Assembly (NCBI RefSeq): GCF_035582795.1
Contig: NC_134365.1
Coordinates: forward strand, 221,853,887-221,917,886
Source of the DNA: Mycteria americana
Lineage: Eukaryota > Chordata > Aves > Ciconiiformes > Ciconiidae
Reading direction: 5' to 3'
Length of the DNA: 64,000 nucleotides
A model generated the notes under the pieces. It searched no databases and had not been told where the DNA came from. It saw only the letters and a program-made list of their open reading frames with translations. This document shows positions 57,976 to 64,000 of this stretch, one piece after another (within the stretch, counting starts at the first letter, position 1; every line of letters begins with the position of its first letter). The translations under genes and the position numbers were made by a program.

Positions 57976-59701
57976 CTGCAAAAGCGGAGGGAAGATGCTG
58001 GGAATCAGCACGCGGGGGTCCCGTCACCCCCTGCCACCCCTCTGCCCGTCCCCGCCAGCACAGGGACGTGCCAGCGCCGGAGCCCGGCAAGGAGGATGCC
58101 GGCACGGCAGGTTTCCCCCTTCTCTGCCCTCGGCAAACAACCGCTGCATCGGTGCGACAACGGGGGCTTTATCAAGGGGTCTGGAGAAGGGCGGGGAAGG
58201 GCAAGGTCACGCTGGTGGCAACTCCCGGCACCGTCGCGACCCTCCCGGCACTGCCGGGAGGGGACTTGGGTGCCACCAGCCCCGGCACCGCACCTTCACC
58301 TGGGAGCTCCCGCTGCTGGGGCTTTTCCCACGGCTCGTTTTTCAGGGTGGATTTCCCTCCCTCCCCCTCCATTCCTTATCGGCTGTTGGAGAGACGGGAG
58401 CAGCGAGCGGCTCTCGAGCCTGCGCACCCACGGGAAACAAGATCCCGGAGAAGGGCAGGAGCAAGGAGCCGGTGAGCCGGTTCCTCCTCGCCCAGCACCC
58501 ACAGCAGCAGAAATCCTGGCCAGCAAGCGCCCGTCCCGCAGGGGACAAGTGGCCCCAGACCGCCTGTCCCTCGCAGACACCCTCTCCCAAATCCTCGCGA
58601 TAACCCGGACCAGATTTCTCCCAAAATCCTAATCCAGAGGATGCTGTTACGGTCCGGGGAGCCCTGGTGCTGGCGGAGGGGTGCGGGTAGATGCTCTCCC
58701 TGGGCACGTCCCTATAGGGGACCCCCCCCCCCCCCCCCTAAGACTTTGCGGCACCCAGCGTTTGCTGGCTTTTGGTGCAGAGGAGCAGCCGAACCCGCCG
58801 GGGCACGGGGCAAGCTTTCCTCCCCACACGCCCCGACAGAAGGATAACCTTTCTGTCCACGCCTTCTCCTACCTTTTGAAACCCACCCCAGCTCCCAGTT
58901 AAACCAGTGCCATTTCCCGCATGGCTGCTGGCCAGGCCGGACCCCGGGTGGGCACCCAGCACCCCGCAGAGCCCTGCCTTTCCTCTTCCTTTCGGCAGAG
59001 CTGTTCAAGCTGGATTAGAGCTATTAATTAAAGAAGCTGAGCTATCGCTGTTACGCAGCGGCAGAGCCCGAAGCATTTTGGGCAGCCCCCAGCCGGGGCT
59101 GCTCCCCAGGCGATGCTTTGGGACCAGGGCTGCGTCCCCCGCACGGGGTCCCCAACTCAGCATCCCCCCCTGCAGCCGCTCGAGCCCCGGGGACCCCCCG
59201 AGGAGGGGGCTGGCGGGTGCAAAGAGCTGCCGGAGGCCGTGCAGGGAGCCGGGGGTCCCGGCACCGGGGCTGACGGCTGCGTCCCGCTCTTGCCGTGCCC
59301 TCCCAGCACCCGCCAGCCCCCGCCGGCCGCAGCTCGGGGACATCCGAAGGCGCACGCGTTTAACGTCCCCGATGACGGGTTTATTTTTCCTCCGTGAATT
59401 GGTGCGGCGGCTTTCAGAGCCCGTGCAAACCTTTGCTCTCCCCCGAGAGAGGGTGAATCCAAATCCCCGGCCCAGATCTTGCACCCCTGGAAAAGCCCCA
59501 GCCCAGAAGGCAAAGACGGGGATGGAGGAGGGAGGGACCCAGGCAAGGCTGTGCAGGGCAGAGGGACAAAGTGATGGGGGAGGAAGGCACAGCACCCATG
59601 GGATGGGTGCTGGCTGACGGGCAGACAGACCCAGCCAGGCGTCCCAAGGGAAGATTTGGGACAGGGGAAGATTTGGGGGACCCGGGCCCCCTCATACTCA
59701 C
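57976..59701 (-). other. ARAP1: ARAP1 intron between window exons 1 and 2
   Basis: About 1.7 kb, GC-rich, with a C-run of roughly 18 near 58,721-58,738. No tandem array, transposon or extra exon was recognised. Confidence 0.7.
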
Positions 59702-59850
59702 CGAACTCAGGCACGAAGGGGAGGTTGGCCTTGGACGGCAGCTCCGGCGGCAGCGGGGCCGGCGGCTTCGTGCGGGGCAGGAGGGCCGGCGGGGACGGGG
59801 GGACGCTGGGTGCTCTGTCGGGGACGGGGACCTCCTCTTTGGCACGGGTG
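59702..59850 (-). CDS. ARAP1: ARAP1 exon 1 of window: proline-rich linker
   Basis: Encodes 49 full codons between a CGCAG acceptor and a GTGAGT donor. It is proline-rich with SH3-ligand-like stretches (PPALLPRTKPPAPLPPELP) and ends in PEF before the split Asp. It corresponds to the linker between SAM and PH1 in the long isoform. It begins with the last base of a codon, so at least one more exon lies upstream. Confidence 0.88.
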
Positions 59851-61163
59851 CTGCGGGAGAGAGGAGCGAGCGCTGCCTTACGCCGGCCCCGGACCTGCCC
59901 TGCCCCGCTCTCCAAACCCCGATGCACCCACGGCCATCGGAGGGGGGGTCCCGGGGTGCAAGAGGACCCCCAGCACAGCCACCTTTACACCCCCCAAAGG
60001 GATCGAACACCCCAAAGCCCAGCAGACCCGAGTCCACAGCCCGATCCCTAACAGCCTCCCACGGCAAAAGGCTTCACCTTGCTGGGGTTATACCGGTGCT
60101 TTTTTAACCTGAAAATATTTTCTGGCATCCAACCTCACCTCCCCATCGCTGCCGCCGCGGCTCAGGCTCCTTATCTGGCCCTCAAGGACACCAGAAGCCG
60201 CCTACGGCCTTGAAGCCCATGTCCTGGATCAAGATTTTTATTTTTTTTTCCTCCTCCAGTCTAAACAACGGCGGTGCCGCTTCCTCGGCCGGTTTGCAGG
60301 TGGCCACGGGGTCCCCCGAGCGGGGTGGGGGTCCCGGGGATGTTCCCTTCCTACCGAGGTCCCTGTGCTGGGGTGGGCGCGAGAGATCCGGGGCAGCGAG
60401 AAGCCCCCTGGAAATGGAGCCTCGGGCTTCTCCTGGGTCAGCGAGCAGCACGCTGTGCCCCCAGCCCCAAAACCTCGGCCGGGGGGGGACCCCGGGGACG
60501 CTGCTCCTGCCTGCAGAGCCCCTGGGCAGCCGGGCTCGGCCTCTCCTGCCTCCTGTTCTCTGCTTGCTTCCTGCCTCGTCGATAATCGCAGGCAGACAGG
60601 CAATAAATAGAAACCTCTGGGGTGATGGTATTTTTAAGGGCAGGAAATGAAGAGGAAGTTTCTTCGGGGTATAAAAATATGAGGCACCTGATTGACCAGC
60701 CCTGAAGTCAGGGAGAGGGCAGAGGAGGCAGGCAGCGAGCAGGCAGGGCTGCCTGCTCCCACCCCGGACAGAGCCCTCGTAGCCCCACGGCCGGGTGGGC
60801 GAGCCCCAGGGGACCCCCACGCTGGCCAGCGAAGCCACCGTCCCCGTCCCCGACCCCGCTACCTCCCACCGCAGCCCCAGGCCGGAGCAGCCGGTGCAGG
60901 ACCCGTCCCACCGAGCGCCAAACCCCAGCACGGCCAACGGCATCGCCCCACGGCCACGCTGCAGGAAAGCTCAGCGCGGCCAAGGTTGCCACCGGCACCC
61001 AGCGGTCCCTGGGGATGGCCAACCCCGGTCCCCGGTGACTCCCAGCCCCACGGCCGGCGCACGAGAGCTTTCCCCGAGCCCGGGGCGAGCTGCGGAGAGG
61101 AAACTTCTCCCTCGGCTGCTTGCAGGGAGCAGGGGGAGGACGGGGAGCGCTGGCTCTGCTCTG

Positions 61164-61176
61164 GGTCAGGCTGACC
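61164..61176. promoter_or_regulatory. Estrogen-response-element-like palindrome
   Basis: GGTCAGGCTGACC is a perfect GGTCA-n3-TGACC palindrome. The right flank T matches the full 15-base consensus; the left flank is G instead of A. Confidence 0.35.
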
Positions 61177-61935
61177 TCATTTCTCAGCAGCCATTTCCAT
61201 GGGAACCAGCCACAACCATCCATACATTAGGGAACGCTGGCAGGGAGGGCAGGGGAGCGCAGGCAGAGGAGTGTGGGCAGGGGAGCGTGGGCAGGGAGCT
61301 GCCTGGCAGCCCAGGGCAGCAGCTTCGCTCCCAGCAGCACCGGGCAGGGGCTTGCTGGGGCGGGGGGCTGGCACCCAGGGCTGCGGGGACCCAGGGACAG
61401 GAAGGCGACGGTGCGCAAGCCACAGAGCCCCCGGCAAGAGCCCGGCGGGGGTCTGCATCTGCACAGCCACCCAGGATGGCGTTTGCCCCCCCCGGAGCGG
61501 GCGCGGGGGGCTGCAGTGCGAGCCCCGAGGCCAGCGGCCAGGCGACCGTCCCCCGGCTGCCCTGTTTTCTGCAGGCACGGCGCGATGCCCGCGGCCAGCC
61601 TCCGTCTCCCGGTTGGGGCCATCTCAGGAGGGTTTGGGAGGAAACCTTTTCTACCCTGCCCCCCCCGGGGCTGGCAGGATGGGCGGCCGCAGAGTCCGGG
61701 CACAGATAACACCCTGGTTCCCCAAAAACACCCTCCCCAACGGGGTCAGCCCCCGCTGCCACAGCATCCCCCCGCCTTGCGTCCCCCCAGGGCTCCGTGG
61801 GGCAGCGTGGGTGCCCCATCGCCCCGTGCACCCCCTGATTCCCCCCCATTCTGCATCCGTGCCCAAGACGATGCCAATCCTGCCGCGGGCAGGGTCAGGC
61901 CGGTGCAACGTCTGCCGTTAGAGAAGTGCCAACCT

Positions 61936-61980
61936 CTTATCTGGGGTTATCTTATCTCTATCAACCTCTTATCTTATCTG
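61936..61980 (-). promoter_or_regulatory. GATA-factor motif cluster
   Basis: Within 45 bases the minus strand carries GATAAG four times, plus GATAAC and GATAG: six GATA cores with spacings of about 5-13 bases. It may be an intronic enhancer or a degenerate simple repeat. Confidence 0.4.
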
Positions 61981-63035
61981 CCGTCCTCCTCCCCACCAGC
62001 AACGGCTCGGCTGGGTCCCCCCCCACCCCAAGGCTGTGGCTCGGCTGGGTCCCCCCCCACCCCACGCCACCCCAAAGCCAAACCTCTGCCAGGGCCACCG
62101 CCGCACCCCCGGGGCTCGCCGGGCTGTGCCCAGACCTGGGCAAACACGGAGAAGGAGCCTTCTGCCGTCACCTCCTTGGACATTGCTCGCTGCCCTTCCA
62201 CACCAGCCCCCCCCGGGGTTCAACCCCCCCCCAGCTGCTCGGGGGGGGCTGCTCTGCACCCCAGACCATCCCCTGGGTGTGAGGAGCGGGTGCCCTCGCC
62301 GACAGCCTCGCCCCATGATCGGGGTGCGGGCACGAGCGTGCACCGCTGCTGGGACCCTCTGCGGGGTCTGCAGGTCTGAGCCATCCGCGGCCAGAATCGG
62401 GGGGCTCGTAGCCCCGCCGCTGGTACGAGGAAGGGGGGGGGGCACATCAAATCCGGCCACTTTCGGGAGCTGGTGAGGAGCACGCGGCGTCGAACACGGT
62501 GGCTGTGATCGCCCCACGGGAGGTGGCATCGCGGGCACTGGAGCTGGACCTCCCGCACCCAGCAAGGCTGAGACGTCCCCGGCACCTCCGGTTCCCCGGC
62601 ACAGGGATGCCCAGGGTGGCCCAGGGCTGGGGGGGGGGGGGCGGGGGGGGACGGCGGAACCCCGGCGGGGAACGCGGCGTGGAGGAAACCGCAACACGGC
62701 GCCTGCCGCGGCCCCCAGCGGCTCGGCCCCCCCCCCGGCCTGTCCCCGAGCCGCTCTTGCAAAATGCCAACCCCACGGGGACGTTTCCCCTCGGGGCGAG
62801 CGGGAGGGTGCAGGCACGGGGCCCCCGCGGGGCAGCCCCACGCCAGCGGCCGAGCCCCACGCCATGGGCGGCCGGGAGGAAGCAGCAGGGACGGCGGCGG
62901 TGCAGGCGGAAGCGAGGGGAGCCGGGTGAGCGGCGTCACCCCAGAAATGCCGGGCAGCGTCGTCGCAAAGGCCCCCACGGCGCTGCCGGGTCCCTCGCCC
63001 TGCAGCAGGCTGGCCGCTGCCTGCGCGTCACCCTG

Positions 63036-63738
63036 ACGTGGGCAAGCATCGTCCAGACATGGGCAAGCATCATCCCCAGTGTGGGCAAACATCACCCTGA
63101 TGTGGGCAAGCATCATCCAGACATGGGCAAGCATCACCCCCAACATGGGCAAGCATCACCCTGATGTGGGCAAGCATCATCCAGACATGGGCAAGCATCA
63201 CCCCCAACATGGGCAAGCATCACCCTGACATGGGCAAGCATCACCCTGGACATGGGTAAGCATCACCCCCAGCATGGGCAAGCATCACCCTGGCGTGGGC
63301 AAGCATCACCCTGGCGTGGGCAAGCATCATCCCCAGCATGGGCAAGCATCACCCCCAGCATGGGCAAGCATCATCCCCAGCATGGGCAAGCATCACCCCC
63401 AGCATGGGCAAGCATCATCCCCAGCATGGGCAAGCATCATTCAGACATGGGCAAGCATCACCCTGACGTGGGTAAGCATCCAAACATGGGCAAGCATCAC
63501 CCCAGACATGGGCAAGCATCACCCCCAGCATGGGCAAGCATCATCCCCAGCATGGGCAAGCATCACCCCCAGCATGGGCAAGCATCATCCCCAGCATGGG
63601 CAAGCATCATTCAGACATGGGCAAGCATCACCCTGACGTGGGCAAGCATCATCCAAACATGGGCAAGCATCAGCCAGACGTGGGCAAGCATCACCCCCAA
63701 CAGGGGCAAGCATCACCCTGACGTGGGCAAGCATCACC
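63036..63738. repeat. 19-22-bp minisatellite (GGGCAAGCATCACCCCCAGCAT), about 35 copies
   Basis: About 700 bases with an invariant GGGCAAGCATCA core and variable ends (CCCTGACGT, TCCAGACAT, CCCCCAGCAT). At least one block of about 200 bases is duplicated within the array. It sits in an ARAP1 intron upstream of the first exon seen. Confidence 0.96.
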
Positions 63739-64000
63739 CCTCTGCTTTAGGTCGCTGGCCACCCGGCCGCGTCCCCCCCGCCCCAGCCCCCCGTGCTGGC
63801 CACCGGCAGGCAGCCGGGGCAGGTCCCCCCCCCGGGGCAGGGGAAGGTGTTTCGGGGCCGGCACAGCACCCCGGCGGCTGCGGGGCTCCCTCGGTCGCGG
63901 CCAGCGGCACCCCAGTGCCCGTCACCGAGGCCGGGCACCCCGTCACCCCCGGGGCAGCCCAGGAAGCCGCAGGGCAGGCGGCTGCGGTAGCCGTGCCGGC
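63739..64000. other. GC-rich intronic end of window
   Basis: 262 bases with no recognisable exon, repeat or promoter feature. Confidence 0.5.

Larger units (their letters stand above)
59851..63035 (-). other. ARAP1: ARAP1 upstream intron: no exon seen
   Basis: Searched on minus for a SAM domain or more of the proline-rich linker; nothing fits. The intron contains an ERE-like palindrome at 61.16 kb and a GATA cluster at 61.95 kb. An AT-richer stretch at 60,590-60,700 holds GAGGAAGT (ETS-like) and TATAAAAATA. Confidence 0.6.

Noticed and set aside
63036-63738. CRISPR-like array of regularly spaced repeats
   Set aside because: Units are contiguous with no unique spacers, and the host is a vertebrate; it is a minisatellite.
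59851-64000. SAM-domain exon of the long ARAP1 isoform
   Set aside because: Read on minus for a SAM-like sequence and none was found; it probably lies beyond the window.

Overview
The window is vertebrate nuclear DNA, almost certainly from a bird. The signs are CR1 LINE 3' ends with the typical octamer tail, very GC-rich sequence, short spliced exons with GT/AG borders, and many minisatellites. No prokaryotic features are present. All gene identities below were recognised from protein sequence and splice-site reading; no database was searched.

Right half (about 29.36-64.0 kb, minus strand): most of ARAP1, an ArfGAP/RhoGAP with ankyrin repeats and PH domains. I placed 32 coding exons from 59,850 down to the stop codon at 30,335. 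Every junction keeps frame, and the joined exons encode 1,271 residues plus a stop. From an internal methionine (ATG at 57,914-57,916) the protein would be 1,202 residues, close to the length I recall for the short mammalian isoform without SAM. The order is: proline-rich linker, acidic linker, PH1, PH2, ArfGAP, ankyrin repeats, PH3, PH4, RhoGAP, RA, PH5, C-terminal tail. Residue numbers in the entries count from that methionine. The SAM exons of the long isoform are not visible and should lie beyond 64,000. An ATTAAA signal at 29,381-29,386 probably ends the transcript.

Left edge (minus strand): the first coding exon of PDE2A (8,228-8,295), encoding the lipid-modified N-terminus of the membrane isoform, inside a CpG island at about 8.2-8.77 kb. 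The rest of PDE2A lies off the left edge, so 1-8,227 is its first intron. ARAP1 followed in tandem by PDE2A is the order I recall for human 11q13.4.

Between the genes (8.8-29.36 kb): no supported coding sequence. It holds CR1 and MIR-like fragments, telomere-like repeats and six minisatellites.

The most striking property is repeat density. About eighteen tandem arrays (9- to 35-bp minisatellites, homopurine hexamers and pentamers, a 1.3-kb alternating purine-pyrimidine block) fill roughly 11 kb, about one sixth of the window, and many sit in ARAP1 introns. They create long open frames in several frames at once, which are artefacts. Two degenerate telomere-type arrays and the high GC fit a chromosome-end location, which is an inference.
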